From Rhodopseudomonas palustris (GTDB lineage: Bacteria > Pseudomonadota > Alphaproteobacteria > Rhizobiales > Xanthobacteraceae): a stretch of DNA of 64,000 nucleotides. The stretch lies in the NCBI RefSeq assembly GCF_003226555.1, contig NZ_QKQS01000026.1, positions 321,408 through 385,407 of the forward strand. The letters run 5' to 3'. Numbering within the stretch: the stretch's first letter is position 1; every line of letters begins with the position of its first letter. The translations under genes and the position numbers were made by a program. The notes beneath the pieces are model-generated. The model did no database searches and had not been told where the DNA came from. It saw only the letters and a program-made list of their open reading frames with translations. Shown here one piece after another: positions 8,824 through 20,194 of the stretch.

Positions 8824-9975
8824 TCAGGCCGCGGCGCGGAAGATGGTTTCGATTTCGGTCTGGGTCGCCTGCTTCGGATTGGTGAAGCCACAGGCGTCTT
8901 TCAGCGCGTTGGCGGCAAGGATCGGCACATCGGTCTCCTTCATGCCGAGGCCGCCGAGTCCCGACGGAATGCCGACATCGGCAGATAGCCGCCGGATCGC
9001 ATGGATGGCGGCGTCGGCGCCCTGCGCGTCGGTCAGGCCAGTGGTGTCGACACCGAGCGCATGGGCGACGTCCTTCAGCCGTCCCGCCGCGACCTGCGCA
9101 TTGTAGGCCTGTACATGCGGCAGCAGCACCGCGTTGCAGACGCCGTGCGGCAGGTCGTAGAAGCCGCCGAGCTGATGCGCCATCGCGTGCACATAGCCGA
9201 GCGAGGCATTGTTGAACGCCATGCCGGCGAGGAAGCCGGCATACGACATCGCCTCGCGGGCGGCGAGGTTCTGGCCCTCGGCCACCACGGTGCGCAGACT
9301 GTTGGCGATGATCGACATCGCCTTCAGCGCGCAGGCGTCGGTGATCGGCGTCGCGGCGATCGACACATAGGCCTCGATGGCGTGGGTCAGCGCGTCCATG
9401 CCGGTGGCGGCGGTCAGCGCCGGCGGCTTGCCAAGCATCAGCACCGGATCGTTGACCGACAATAGCGGTGTGGTGTGGCGATCGACGATGGCCATCTTCA
9501 CCTGGCGCTCCTCGTCGGTGATGATGCAGAACCGGGTCATTTCGCTCGCCGTGCCGGCGGTGGTGTTGACGGCGATCAGCGGGAGCTGGGCGTGCGCCGA
9601 TTTGTCGACGCCTTCGTAGTCCTTGATGCTGCCGCCGTTGGTGGCGGTGAGCGCGATTCCCTTGGCGCAGTCGTGCGCCGAGCCACCGCCGAGCGAGATC
9701 ACGCAATCGCAGTTTTCCTGCTTCAGCAGTGCGAGTCCGTCCTCGACGTTCTTGATGGTCGGGTTCGGCTTGGCGCCGGGGAAGACCACGCTGGTCACGT
9801 TGCGCTCGATCAGCATCGAGGCGATCTGATCGGCGACGCCGAGCTTGTGCAGCCCGCTGTCGGTGACGATCAGTGCGCGCTTGAAGCCGCGGGCCTGGGC
9901 GTGGTCCGCGGCGCTCGACACGCAGCCGGCGCCGAACAGGTTGAGAGAGGGAATGAAAAAGGTCGTTGCGGTCAT
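8824..9975 (-). CDS. Iron-containing alcohol dehydrogenase
   Basis: The 383-residue NAD-dependent enzyme is of the group III (Fe-ADH) family. Features are [16 protein letters not shown] (nucleotide binding), [12 protein letters not shown], and the metal ligands in [12 protein letters not shown] and [26 protein letters not shown]. Length fits short-chain primary alcohol, 1,3-propanediol or methanol-type dehydrogenases. It lies 184 bases downstream of an aldehyde dehydrogenase on the same strand, so the pair likely oxidises an alcohol to the acid via the aldehyde. I saw no separate promoter, so read-through from the aldehyde dehydrogenase is plausible. Confidence 0.93.
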   Translation of the reverse strand: MTATTFFIPSLNLFGAGCVSSAADHAQARGFKRALIVTDSGLHKLGVADQIASMLIERNVTSVVFPGAKPNPTIKNVEDGLALLKQENCDCVISLGGGSAHDCAKGIALTATNGGSIKDYEGVDKSAHAQLPLIAVNTTAGTASEMTRFCIITDEERQVKMAIVDRHTTPLLSVNDPVLMLGKPPALTAATGMDALTHAIEAYVSIAATPITDACALKAMSIIANSLRTVVAEGQNLAAREAMSYAGFLAGMAFNNASLGYVHAMAHQLGGFYDLPHGVCNAVLLPHVQAYNAQVAAGRLKDVAHALGVDTTGLTDAQGADAAIHAIRRLSADVGIPSGLGGLGMKETDVPILAANALKDACGFTNPKQATQTEIETIFRAAA

Positions 9976-10159
9976 TGGTGCTTCCTTCCATGCGTTTGTT
10001 GTTGGTCGATGGTCGATGAGCTGTCCGGCCGGCGAGTGCGCCGGTCCAGATGCGCTCCGTTTTGCAGGGCAATGCCCCGCCGTCCGAACGGCGCGGGAGA
10101 CGCCGTCCGGGGTTGCTGCGGCCGAGGGCTGTGCACCCGCCGATGAAATCAGTCGCGTG

Positions 10160-11680
10160 TTAGAAGAAGCCGAGTGGGCCGGTGCCGTAGCTCACCAGCA
10201 GGTTCTTGGTGTGCTGATAATGATCGAGCATCATCTTGTGGGTCTCGCGCCCGATGCCCGACTGCTTGTAGCCGCCGAACGCGGCATGCGCCGGATAGGC
10301 ATGGTAGCAGTTGGTCCATACCCGGCCGGCGGCGATCGCGCGTCCGAATCGATAGGCGCGAGTGCCGTCGCGCGTCCAGACACCGGCACCGAGACCGTAT
10401 TGGGTGTCGTTGGCGATCGCGACCGCTTCGGCTTCGTCCTTGAAGGTGGTGACCGACACCACCGGGCCGAAGATCTCCTCTTGGAAGATCCGCATCTGGT
10501 TGTGGCCGCGAAACACGGTCGGATGCACGTAATAGCCGCCGGCGAGATCGCCGGGCAGCTCCGCACGTCCGCCGCCGGCCAGCAGCTCGGCGCCTTCGTG
10601 CCGGCCGATGTCGATGTAAGACAGGATCTTCTCGAGCTGTTCCTGCGAGGCCTGGGCGCCGATCATCGTGGCCGGGTCGCGCGGGTCGCCCTGCCGGATC
10701 GCGGCGACGCGGGCGAGTGCTCGCTCCATGAACCGCTCATAGATCGACTCCTGCACCAGCGCGCGGCTCGGGCAGGTGCACACTTCGCCCTGGTTGAGCG
10801 CGAACATCACGAAGCCTTCGATCGCCTTGTCGAAGAACGGATCGTCCTCGGCGGCGACGTCGCCAAAAAAGATGTTCGGCGATTTGCCGCCAAGTTCGAG
10901 CGACACCGGCACCAGATTCTCGCTGGCGTATTGCATGATCAGCCGGCCGGTCGAGGTCTCGCCGGTGAAGGCGATCTTGGCGATGCGCGGGCTGGAGGCC
11001 AACGGCTTGCCGGCTTCGACGCCGAAGCCGTTGACGATGTTGACGACGCCGGGCGGCAAAAGATCGCCGACCAGTTCGGCCCATACCAAGATCGAGGCGG
11101 GAGTCTGTTCGGCCGGCTTGAGGACCACGCAGTTGCCGGCGGCGAGTGCCGGCGCCAGCTTCCACGCCGCCATCAGCAGCGGGAAGTTCCACGGAATGAT
11201 CTGACCGACGACGCCGAGCGGCTCGTGGAAGTGATACGCAATGGTGTCGTGGTCGATCTCCGAGATCGAACCTTCCTGCGCGCGCAACGCACCTGCGAAG
11301 TAACGGAAGTGATCGATCGCGAGCGGTAGGTCGGCGGCGCGCGTCTCGCGGATCGGCTTACCATTGTCGAGCGTCTCGGCGATCGCTAGCAGATCGAGAT
11401 TGGCTTCCATCCGATCAGCGATGCGATTGAGAATGAGTGACCGTTCTGTTGTTGTGGTTTTCGCCCAGCCGGAGCTCGCTGTGTGCGCCGCATCGAGCGC
11501 GAGTTCGACGTCCTCCTTCTGTGAACGCGGGATTTCAGTCAGTTTGGCGCCGGTGATCGGCGTGGTGTTGTCAAAGTAGCGTCCGTCGATCGGTTCCACC
11601 CAGCGACCGCCGATAAAATTGCCATAGCGAGTTTTGAACACCGTGCTGGCGTCCGGATGCATCGTTGTGATGAGGTTCAT
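10160..11680 (-). CDS. Aldehyde dehydrogenase (AldB/ExaC-type)
   Basis: The 506-residue NAD(P)-dependent enzyme carries [12 protein letters not shown] with the general-base Glu and [11 protein letters not shown] with the catalytic Cys near residue 300. [11 protein letters not shown] is the nucleotide-binding segment and the C-terminal [18 protein letters not shown] is typical. The NQGEVCT form is common in acetaldehyde/AldB-like enzymes. The start at 11680 is supported by a GGGAGGAAG ribosome site; an upstream in-frame Met at 11722 has none. A sigma-54 type promoter lies 37 bases upstream, and a divergent sigma-54 activator gene adjoins. Confidence 0.93.
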   Translation of the reverse strand: MNLITTMHPDASTVFKTRYGNFIGGRWVEPIDGRYFDNTTPITGAKLTEIPRSQKEDVELALDAAHTASSGWAKTTTTERSLILNRIADRMEANLDLLAIAETLDNGKPIRETRAADLPLAIDHFRYFAGALRAQEGSISEIDHDTIAYHFHEPLGVVGQIIPWNFPLLMAAWKLAPALAAGNCVVLKPAEQTPASILVWAELVGDLLPPGVVNIVNGFGVEAGKPLASSPRIAKIAFTGETSTGRLIMQYASENLVPVSLELGGKSPNIFFGDVAAEDDPFFDKAIEGFVMFALNQGEVCTCPSRALVQESIYERFMERALARVAAIRQGDPRDPATMIGAQASQEQLEKILSYIDIGRHEGAELLAGGGRAELPGDLAGGYYVHPTVFRGHNQMRIFQEEIFGPVVSVTTFKDEAEAVAIANDTQYGLGAGVWTRDGTRAYRFGRAIAAGRVWTNCYHAYPAHAAFGGYKQSGIGRETHKMMLDHYQHTKNLLVSYGTGPLGFF

Positions 11681-11716
11681 GGCTTCCTCCCGTTTGTTTG
11701 AAGCGGATGGAACTAC

Positions 11717-11731
11717 GCACAACCTGTGCCA
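11717..11731 (-). promoter_or_regulatory. Sigma-54 type -24/-12 promoter for the aldehyde dehydrogenase gene
   Basis: Read on the minus strand the site is TGGCACAGGTTGTGC, against the consensus TGGCAC-N5-TTGC. The GG and GC doublets are correctly 10 bases apart; the -12 element has one mismatch. The start site would fall near 11705, about 25 bases before the ATG. The divergently encoded RpoN-dependent activator makes the call more likely. Confidence 0.7.
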
Positions 11732-11762
11732 AGGATCGCACAGCCAGCGGCGATCGCGCTTG

Positions 11763-11778
11763 CGAACTGATCAGTTCG
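11763..11778. promoter_or_regulatory. Perfect 16-base palindrome, candidate activator site
   Basis: CGAACTGATCAGTTCG is fully self-complementary and lies about 35 bases upstream of the -24 element of the aldehyde dehydrogenase promoter, between the divergent genes. It could bind the adjacent regulator or another dimeric protein; no direct evidence links them. Confidence 0.4.
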
Positions 11779-11878
11779 TTGAAAAGGCTGGGAGGATTCT
11801 AGATCCGGCGAGGGCAGCGCCTGGTGGTGATCTCTAGACAGCACCTCCGGCTGCGTGTGATAATTGCAGCAGTTGGAC

Positions 11879-11892
11879 GCAACACCTGTTGC
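11879..11892. promoter_or_regulatory. Inverted repeat GCAACA-N2-TGTTGC, candidate enhancer site
   Basis: Six-base perfect arms are separated by CC, 27 bases before the regulator ATG and about 150 bases upstream of the sigma-54 promoter. That is a suitable distance for an enhancer-binding protein and for autoregulation. The assignment is inference from position and symmetry only. Confidence 0.4.
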
Positions 11893-11919
11893 AGAATCCA
11901 ACACTCCGAGGATCCGCCC

Positions 11920-13806
<1,887 letters not shown>

Positions 13807-13829
13807 GGCGCTGCGCGGGCGACGGATCG

Positions 13830-15227
13830 TCAACCCGCCGCCACCCAGTTGCCGTGGAAGCCGTCGGGAATACGATGGCCGAGTTGCACCAGGGCGATCG
13901 GGCCGGCCGCAATATCGGTCGCGTTGAAAACGGCGAGATCGCTGCGGTTCTCGCAGCCGCGCCACACCACTGCGAGCAGCCAGCCGTCGGCCTCGCCTGA
14001 GTCTTTGCTCCGCGGCACGAACACCGGCTCGCCGATGGTGTCACCGATCGGCAAGAAGTAGCGTGCGCGGCGTTCGCCGTTGCTGCCGACGTGCACGAGG
14101 CCGGACAGCACATCGGGCGCTTCCGGATTCATGCAGGCGTACCAGCCGTGGCCGCTGCGCAAGCCGGCGTGGCGTTCATCGATCCGCGGAAATTCACCAT
14201 TGATGTCGTCGAGGTAGGTGCGCTGGAAGCTGTCGCTGCGGCCGGCGAGGTCGAACGTCCAACGGCACAGCCGGGCGCGCGCTTTGTCCGGATCGGTCGG
14301 ACGGCCGTTCGTATCGGTGAAGAACGGCGGCGCTTCCGACTGCATCACGTCGGCGATGATCGTGTTGCCCTCGTCCCAGGCGTTCATGACGTGGAACACG
14401 AAGCACGGCTCGCTGCGAAACCAACGGATGTCGCGGACGCCGCCGCTGCGCGGCATCACGCCGACATAGGATCCCTTGCGTGGCTCCCAGGCGTAAGGCG
14501 GCTTGCCGCGCACTGCGCGCCAGATGCTGCCGGTGAGCGGCAAAATCGGAAACAGCACATGCTTTTCGGTGACGATGAAATCGTGCACCATCGCCGAGTA
14601 CGGCGCCTTGAAGCGCTCCAGCCGCGTCAGCCGTCCCGAGGCATCGATCGCGCCGTGCATCATGCCGCGGCCGAGCGGCCGGCCGACATTGTAACCGAAG
14701 AACAGCATTTCTCCGGTCACCGGATCGATCTTCGGATGCGCCGTGAATGGCCCCTGCAGCGCGCCGCCATAGTCGCAATAGCCGCGCGTCTCCAGCGTGT
14801 CCGGCTCGATCTGCATCGGCAGATGCGCTTCCTCCAGCGCCAGCAGCCGGCCGGCGTGATACACTATGTTGGTGTTGGCGACGTTGCCGTCGCGTGGCGT
14901 CGAGGCCGGAGCATCCTTCAGCCGCATATTGAATTCGCCGTAGAGCGGCCGGCCGGCTGCGTGCTCGGCTAGCCATTTCGGCGTCCGCACCCAGCGGTTA
15001 CGATACGACGCGCGGCCATCCTCCAGATGGAATGCGTGCAGCATGCCGTCGCCAAAGAACCAATGCGCATTCGGCGAGACGAATTGCGGGTTGGCGCCGT
15101 TACGGTACAGCGTGCCATTCAGCTCGCGCGGCAGCTCGCCCTTGATCGCGAGAAACGGCGCGTCGCATTCCATCGGGATCGGCGCGATGTTGTCCCAGGT
15201 CGTCGGGACGCCTCTCACCTGCAGCAT
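13830..15227 (-). CDS. Carotenoid oxygenase family protein (RPE65/lignostilbene dioxygenase-like)
   Basis: The 465-residue non-haem iron enzyme is of the carotenoid cleavage oxygenase family. N-terminal ELPRELNGTLYRNGANPQF is diagnostic. The expected four iron-binding His positions are visible in TAHPKIDPVTGE, MVHDFIVTEKHVLF, CFVFHVMNAWDEG and the C-terminal PDGFHGNW. Substrates of relatives are carotenoids, apocarotenals or stilbenes; the substrate is not evident here. It starts 32 bases after the VWA/metallopeptidase gene on the same strand, so it may be the last gene of that operon. Confidence 0.92.
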   Translation of the reverse strand: MLQVRGVPTTWDNIAPIPMECDAPFLAIKGELPRELNGTLYRNGANPQFVSPNAHWFFGDGMLHAFHLEDGRASYRNRWVRTPKWLAEHAAGRPLYGEFNMRLKDAPASTPRDGNVANTNIVYHAGRLLALEEAHLPMQIEPDTLETRGYCDYGGALQGPFTAHPKIDPVTGEMLFFGYNVGRPLGRGMMHGAIDASGRLTRLERFKAPYSAMVHDFIVTEKHVLFPILPLTGSIWRAVRGKPPYAWEPRKGSYVGVMPRSGGVRDIRWFRSEPCFVFHVMNAWDEGNTIIADVMQSEAPPFFTDTNGRPTDPDKARARLCRWTFDLAGRSDSFQRTYLDDINGEFPRIDERHAGLRSGHGWYACMNPEAPDVLSGLVHVGSNGERRARYFLPIGDTIGEPVFVPRSKDSGEADGWLLAVVWRGCENRSDLAVFNATDIAAGPIALVQLGHRIPDGFHGNWVAAG

Positions 15228-15259
15228 ATCGTCGGCCTCCTCGTCATCGCCGCAAGTCG

Positions 15260-16636
15260 TCAGTCGAGTGCGAGCAGCCGTCCGAACGGCTGCACCGCGT
15301 GGGCATGTTCCTGGGGCACCGCCCAGATCACCGGCCAGCGCGGCTTGAACTCCGCCGGGCCTTCGAGGTCGGTCAGCACCACGGTGATGTCGGGCTTGTG
15401 GCGGTCGGCCTCGGTCAGCAACGGCGTGAAATTGGTGCCGCCGCCGCCGGCAAATTCGATCTCACTGAGCACGAAGCGTCGGCCCGGCTCGAAGAACTCG
15501 ACCTGCCGCACCCGCTCGTCGCCGATGATCAGCACCAAACCGGCTTCCTGGCGCCGGATGATGGTTTCGATCTCGGTCGCGAAGCGCTGCATCAGCTGAT
15601 CGTCGATCGAGCCGGAAACGTCGATGATCAGCGCCAGCCGCGGCTCGTTCTTGGTCGGCGAGAAGCCCGGCTCGAACGGCATCCGATGATTGCCGGCGCG
15701 GCCCTGATTGGCGATGTAGGAACGGGTCGGGCGCGACCAAGTGAGCGCCGGCTTGCGGGCGAGGCCGCGCGCGAGCTGCACCCGCAGCACCTGCGTCCAC
15801 GGCGTCCGACTGTGCGGCAGATCAGCGATCAGCGCGCGCAGCATCGAGAATGCGCCGTCCCCGGCATGGCCGCGCAGGATGCGCTCGCTCCATTCGCGCG
15901 CCAGCTCTGCCTCGTGTTCGGGGGCTGACTGAGCCTCGGGGTTCGGCACCAGGTCGCGAGCGCCGCCGGCGCCGAGCGCTCGCACCTTGGCGGAGCGGGC
16001 ACCGTCGCCGCGCTGGGCGTTCTCGCTCTGCGAGGCGCCGGATTGCGATTGCGCTTGGTCCTTGCCGCCGGAGCCGGACGAATCTGGCTTTGATCCCTGC
16101 TGCGATTGCTGGCCGGACTGCTGCTTGCCGCTGCTGCCGTCGTCGCGGTCGTCGATCGCGCGGTACAGCTTCTCGACGTCCCATTCGAGCAGCGCCGATT
16201 CCGGCTGCTGCTCGCGGCCGAGCGCCTTGAACACGATCTGTTCGAGCATCACCGCATTGTCCGGCAAGTGCAGCCAGCTCAGATGCGCCAGCGTGGTGTT
16301 GACGATGGCGTCGGCACAGACGTTGAAGAGTTCGAGGTCGACGTCGCCCTGGGTGCGCTGAAGCTCGACGAAGCGCTGCGAGTGGCGGAGCGCGATATGC
16401 AGCACCTCGTGCGCCACGACGCCCACCTGGTCGGGCAGCGGCAGTCGTTCGAACGCGGCGCTGTAGTACACCGTCGTGCCGTCGGTCACCGCCGCAGGAG
16501 CTTCCGCAGGTGTGTCGTCCGGCAAGTCGCGATGCTGCACCCACAGCGCTAGCCCGCCGGTCGAGGGCGCGAACTCCACCATGCGCTGGATCGCGCGCGT
16601 GCCGCGATGGCTATACGGCCCGCCGGGCTCAGGCAT
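15260..16636 (-). CDS. VWA-like domain protein with putative metallopeptidase domain (DUF2201 type)
   Basis: The 458-residue protein has an N-terminal domain with a zinc-binding HEVLH motif at 76-80, followed by IALRH, as in the putative metallopeptidase family linked to VWA proteins. A Gln/Ser-rich low-complexity linker (about 165-210) follows. The C-terminal domain has ALIIDVSGSIDDQL (about 335), a MIDAS motif, and VVLTDLEGPAEF. Its start overlaps the upstream AAA ATPase gene by 8 bases, so they are co-translated. The pair fits the MoxR AAA plus VWA chaperone scheme for metal insertion or complex assembly; the client is unknown. Confidence 0.85.
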   Translation of the reverse strand: MPEPGGPYSHRGTRAIQRMVEFAPSTGGLALWVQHRDLPDDTPAEAPAAVTDGTTVYYSAAFERLPLPDQVGVVAHEVLHIALRHSQRFVELQRTQGDVDLELFNVCADAIVNTTLAHLSWLHLPDNAVMLEQIVFKALGREQQPESALLEWDVEKLYRAIDDRDDGSSGKQQSGQQSQQGSKPDSSGSGGKDQAQSQSGASQSENAQRGDGARSAKVRALGAGGARDLVPNPEAQSAPEHEAELAREWSERILRGHAGDGAFSMLRALIADLPHSRTPWTQVLRVQLARGLARKPALTWSRPTRSYIANQGRAGNHRMPFEPGFSPTKNEPRLALIIDVSGSIDDQLMQRFATEIETIIRRQEAGLVLIIGDERVRQVEFFEPGRRFVLSEIEFAGGGGTNFTPLLTEADRHKPDITVVLTDLEGPAEFKPRWPVIWAVPQEHAHAVQPFGRLLALD

Positions 16637-17738
16637 CTGCGGCTTCCAATTGTCGGCGGCCGGCGTAGCTGGCGTAGGCCGGACTGTCGAGGATCGCGGC
16701 TTCGAGGCCGTTCTCCAGGCCGCGCTGCATCAATAGCTCCATTGCCAGCGTCTGCGCTTCGCGGACCGGCAGCGGCACGGCGCTGCGGATGTCAGGTAAT
16801 TGCTCGATGATCTCCAGCGCCCGCGCGAGCGTGTCCTTGTCGGTGCAGGCGGCGAGCAGCCCGTACAGCATGCCGTACAGCGCATCGAGCGACTTCGGCA
16901 GCAGCGCCGCGGTCTCCGGGCCCGGACGCGCCGCGAGCAGCTTGAGCACGTCGGTGCCGGCCTGGATCTCGCGCAGCACGCCGAAGAACTCCGCGGCATT
17001 GGCGGCGCCGATCCGTCCCTGTACGAACAGCCGCTTGGCGTGATCCGACAAGGCGGATTTCAGCACGTTGCTGATGTCCTCCCAGCCACGCGGGCTGGCG
17101 CCGATCAGATGATCACCGGCGAGCTGCGCCTGGGTGTCGTCGAGCTTGTCGGGGCGGATCTTCAGATATGCCATCACTTCGGGCGCGAAGTCGTGGGCCA
17201 TGGCGTGGCCGAGGAAGGCGTCGATCGCCGTCTGGACGTTGAAGTGGAACATGCGGTCGGCGAGCGCAGTGCCCATGTCGTGGCTGATCGCGCCGTGGAA
17301 GCTGGCGTTGCCCGCGGCCACCACCTGCCACCCGTCGGGCAAATGATAATTGCCGACGCGGCGATCGAGGATCAGCGAATAGGCCGAAATCTGCAGCCGC
17401 TGATCGGCGGCCGTGAGTTCGTCGAGAAACAACACGCCCTCGGGCTGGTCGCGCGACGGCAGGAACTCCGGCGGAAACCACACCGTCTTGGCCAGGTTCT
17501 CGTCCGCATAGATCGCACCGCGGATGTCGACCGGCTCGATCGTGGTCAGCCGCAGATCGATCAGCGGCACCTGATAATGCGCCGCGATCTGGCGCACGAT
17601 CGACGATTTGCCGACACCGCGCGTGCCCCACAGCATCGACGCCCGCCGCCGCAGTGTCGGGTCGGCGTATTGCTCGATCAGAGCGGCCTTGGCGGCAGCG
17701 ATCGAGACCGGGGGGATGTTCATCGGGTTGCCGTGCAT
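16629..17738 (-). CDS. MoxR-type AAA+ ATPase
   Basis: The 369-residue protein has Walker A GTRGVGKSS (38-46), Walker B GVLFLDEL (about 103) and sensor-1-like VVAAGNAS. The layout is that of MoxR-family AAA ATPases that work with VWA proteins. The gene overlaps the VWA/metallopeptidase gene by 8 bases and lies 18 bases after the membrane-protein gene, forming one operon. It probably remodels a protein partner together with the VWA protein. The ATG at 17738 is retained; an in-frame Met six codons on (MNIPPVS) is an alternative start. Confidence 0.85.
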   Translation of the reverse strand: MHGNPMNIPPVSIAAAKAALIEQYADPTLRRRASMLWGTRGVGKSSIVRQIAAHYQVPLIDLRLTTIEPVDIRGAIYADENLAKTVWFPPEFLPSRDQPEGVLFLDELTAADQRLQISAYSLILDRRVGNYHLPDGWQVVAAGNASFHGAISHDMGTALADRMFHFNVQTAIDAFLGHAMAHDFAPEVMAYLKIRPDKLDDTQAQLAGDHLIGASPRGWEDISNVLKSALSDHAKRLFVQGRIGAANAAEFFGVLREIQAGTDVLKLLAARPGPETAALLPKSLDALYGMLYGLLAACTDKDTLARALEIIEQLPDIRSAVPLPVREAQTLAMELLMQRGLENGLEAAILDSPAYASYAGRRQLEAADA

Positions 17739-17756
17739 CGATCGTGTCCTCGCTCG

Positions 17757-18800
17757 TCAGGTCGTCTGCGCTTCCATCTGTGATGGAGCGGCCTCAGGCT
17801 CCGGCAGCCACGTCGCCTTCCAGCGCCGCGGCAGTGGCGGAATTTCCAGCGACGGCGTCTCGCGCATCCCGAACGCGCCGAACATCAGCAGCGGCGGTGC
17901 GCCCATCAGGAGTAGGTTGAAGATCGAATCCTGGGGCACGTCGATCAGCGTCAGGCTGGCCGCACCGGCGATCAGGCCGCCGAAAAACAGCGCCGGGATC
18001 GCGCGGCGGAAGGTCACCTTCCAACGCGCGCCGCGCAGCGTCTCGTAGTAGGCGGCCGGCGGTCGCGTCAGGGTGCGGGCGAGATGCGCGACGGTGCGCT
18101 CGAGCGCAGCCTCCACTCGCGGGCTCCGCTCCGGCTCCTGGCCGCGCACCTGGACCTTGCCGGTGAAGCCGGCCTTGCTCTTGCGCAGCGGCGACCATGC
18201 CCAGCCGATCACCGCGAGCAGATCCTCCGGAAGAGGTACGCCTTGCGTGCGCGGGGTGATGTCGATCTCGGCCGGATAGCCGCGCACCTGCGCGCCGCGC
18301 AACACTACGCGGAAGCCAGCGACCTCGGCTTCGCCGCGCAGCAACACGCGCTGCACCGTGGCGTCACCCACCTGTGGCGTCTTGCTTGCGGTGAGGCGAT
18401 AGCTCAGCGCGATCACCGTGCCTTCGACCGTCCGAAATTGCTGTTGCGGCAGCACCGTCTGGATTCGCTGCAGCAGGCGATCGATATCGTCGCCTTGGGT
18501 CTCGAGCGTTGCCGCCAGGCCGTTCGCCAATGTCAGGTTTCGAATCAGAACATGCTGGCCGGGGCGCGAGCTGTCGAGCTGCAGCAGCTCGGTGGCATCG
18601 ATGCCGCCCTGACCTGCTTCATCGTGCATCACCGGCTTGAACATCAGCCGCCGGGCAATCCGGTCGGTGGCGGCGAGGTCGACCTGATAGCCGCGCCGCG
18701 TAAACGGCTGCACCAGAGAGAGGATCTCGTGGTGGGTAAGCGGATGAATCGGCGTCGCGTCAGTGTCGGCAGGTCCGGTGAGAAGCTGTGCGTAGTTCAT
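17757..18800 (-). CDS. Membrane protein of unknown function upstream of the AAA/VWA pair
   Basis: I do not recognise this 347-residue protein. The first about 255 residues look soluble, with mixed alpha/beta composition. Two hydrophobic helices follow around 262-312 (IPALFFGGLIAGAASLTLI; LLLMGAPPLLMFGAFGM), and the tail is Pro/Arg-rich. It is first in a tight operon with the MoxR-type ATPase and the VWA/metallopeptidase gene. It may be the membrane anchor or client of that pair; this is inferred from context only. Confidence 0.7.
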   Translation of the reverse strand: MNYAQLLTGPADTDATPIHPLTHHEILSLVQPFTRRGYQVDLAATDRIARRLMFKPVMHDEAGQGGIDATELLQLDSSRPGQHVLIRNLTLANGLAATLETQGDDIDRLLQRIQTVLPQQQFRTVEGTVIALSYRLTASKTPQVGDATVQRVLLRGEAEVAGFRVVLRGAQVRGYPAEIDITPRTQGVPLPEDLLAVIGWAWSPLRKSKAGFTGKVQVRGQEPERSPRVEAALERTVAHLARTLTRPPAAYYETLRGARWKVTFRRAIPALFFGGLIAGAASLTLIDVPQDSIFNLLLMGAPPLLMFGAFGMRETPSLEIPPLPRRWKATWLPEPEAAPSQMEAQTT

Positions 18801-18913
18801 TCCGTCAGCAACCTCCGCAATTGAAGCCCTCCTGGCGCTGTCCGATGCGGAAGCTGCGCCGGGAATCGCGTTCCATGGATCGCGTAGGCTATAGTTTCTT
18901 CAACTGCGAGGCG

Positions 18914-18958
18914 AACGCAACTCACGCTGTTGTTGATCATGATCTGCGGAGTTGCGTT
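18914..18958. other. 10-base inverted repeat between the hydrolase gene and the AAA/VWA operon
   Basis: Perfect arms AACGCAACTC and GAGTTGCGTT enclose 25 bases that include TGATCATGATC. The element lies after the stop of the minus-strand hydrolase and about 115 bases before the start of the next minus-strand gene. There is no T-run, so it may be an operator or a weak terminator. Confidence 0.4.
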
Positions 18959-18973
18959 GCGCATGCGCCAGCC

Positions 18974-19969
18974 TCACGCTGAATGAACCAAGGTTGGCTT
19001 ATTGGCATCGCTCGGCTGCAGTTCGGTCAGGAACTTCTCATACGAAGATACCACCTGATCCAGCACTTCGAAGTGCGGGAACGCGCCAGTATCGAACTGC
19101 ACGATGGTCCAGTTTGAACGGCCGGCGACGCGGCTTTTGTGCCGATAATCGACGAAGTCGCCGCGCACGCCGTGCGCCATCCACACCGGCAGCCGGAGCT
19201 GTTCGTAGACGTTGAGGATGTCGGTGCTGAACATGAAGCCGGCCACGAAGTAATACGGCGCATGGCGGGCGCCGGGCTGATGCGTGGTGGCGTAGTCGTA
19301 GTCGACCATCGGCTCGTCGATGTTCTTCGAGCCCCACGCCTTCTCCAGGAATTTGCGGATCACCGGCCGGGCGGTGAGCATCTTGAAGAAGCCCCGGTCC
19401 CACAGCTTGACGCGCAATACGTCGATGATCCACGAGCGACCGCGGGTGCCGGGGGTGCGTGCGTCGCGCGCCTTGCCTTCGAAGCCGGTCGGGCTGATCA
19501 AGCCGAGCGAGCGAAACGCCTGCGGCGTTTCGGTGGCTGCGCGGGCGAGGAATTCACTGGCCAGCGACAGCGCCAGCGCGTCGATCGGCTGCTCCCCATG
19601 GATGCGGCGGATCTGCTCGACCGCTGCATGCACCGCGTCGGTCATCATCCGCGCGGTGTATTCGCGGTCGTCGCGATCAGACTGACCGAAGCCCGGCAGG
19701 TCAATCGCATACACCGGGCGATGCTGCGCGTAGTAATCATACAGGGGCTTGACCTCGTAGGCCGAGCCCGCGGCGTTGATGCTGTGGATCAGCAGCAGGG
19801 GCGTGCCGCTGCCGTCCGGTTTCGTGTCGCCCGCGGCATAGACGGCGAGCCGTCCAACCACGCTGGTAATGTCGGTTCGCGCGCCGGCCACCGGATTGGC
19901 GAGACTTGCTCGCGCATGATTCTGCTTGATGCGCCCTGCATCGATTGTTTGTCCACTGACCAACGGCAT
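18974..19969 (-). CDS. Alpha/beta hydrolase fold protein
   Basis: The 331-residue protein has the alpha/beta hydrolase core: LLLIHSINAAGSAYEVKPLYDYY (oxyanion region), VYAIDLPGFGQSDR, and LPVWMAHGVRGDFVDY plus a late His in GAFPHFEVLDQV. The expected nucleophile elbow GxSxG reads ALSLA, so the Ser is kept but both Gly are lost. The HGxF-type loop is also altered (HSINA). It could be a hydrolase with unusual geometry or a non-catalytic member. The start at 19969 has an AGAGAGG ribosome site; upstream in-frame sequence to 20107 does not look coding. Confidence 0.8.
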   Translation of the reverse strand: MPLVSGQTIDAGRIKQNHARASLANPVAGARTDITSVVGRLAVYAAGDTKPDGSGTPLLLIHSINAAGSAYEVKPLYDYYAQHRPVYAIDLPGFGQSDRDDREYTARMMTDAVHAAVEQIRRIHGEQPIDALALSLASEFLARAATETPQAFRSLGLISPTGFEGKARDARTPGTRGRSWIIDVLRVKLWDRGFFKMLTARPVIRKFLEKAWGSKNIDEPMVDYDYATTHQPGARHAPYYFVAGFMFSTDILNVYEQLRLPVWMAHGVRGDFVDYRHKSRVAGRSNWTIVQFDTGAFPHFEVLDQVVSSYEKFLTELQPSDANKPTLVHSA

Positions 19970-20194
19970 CTGCGACCTCTCTTGAATTGGAGCGAACCGT
20001 CGAGCCAATCGCGTGAAGCCGCGAAGGTTCCACGTTGCGTGCGGCTTCGGCGCGCCAAATACAAAAGTGGTACTCACATACAATGCGGCGCGCCTGGATC
20101 GACTCATCCATGCATGATAGTCGAACCGCGGGCTGGTGCGATGACGAGGGCAGTAGCGTCAGCGCGAGTTGACGTCAGTCGATCATGGAAGTTG

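Noticed and set aside
9976..10159. Separate sigma-54 promoter for the iron alcohol dehydrogenase
   Set aside because: No TGGC-N8-GC element with correct spacing is present on the minus strand; read-through from the aldehyde dehydrogenase is simpler.
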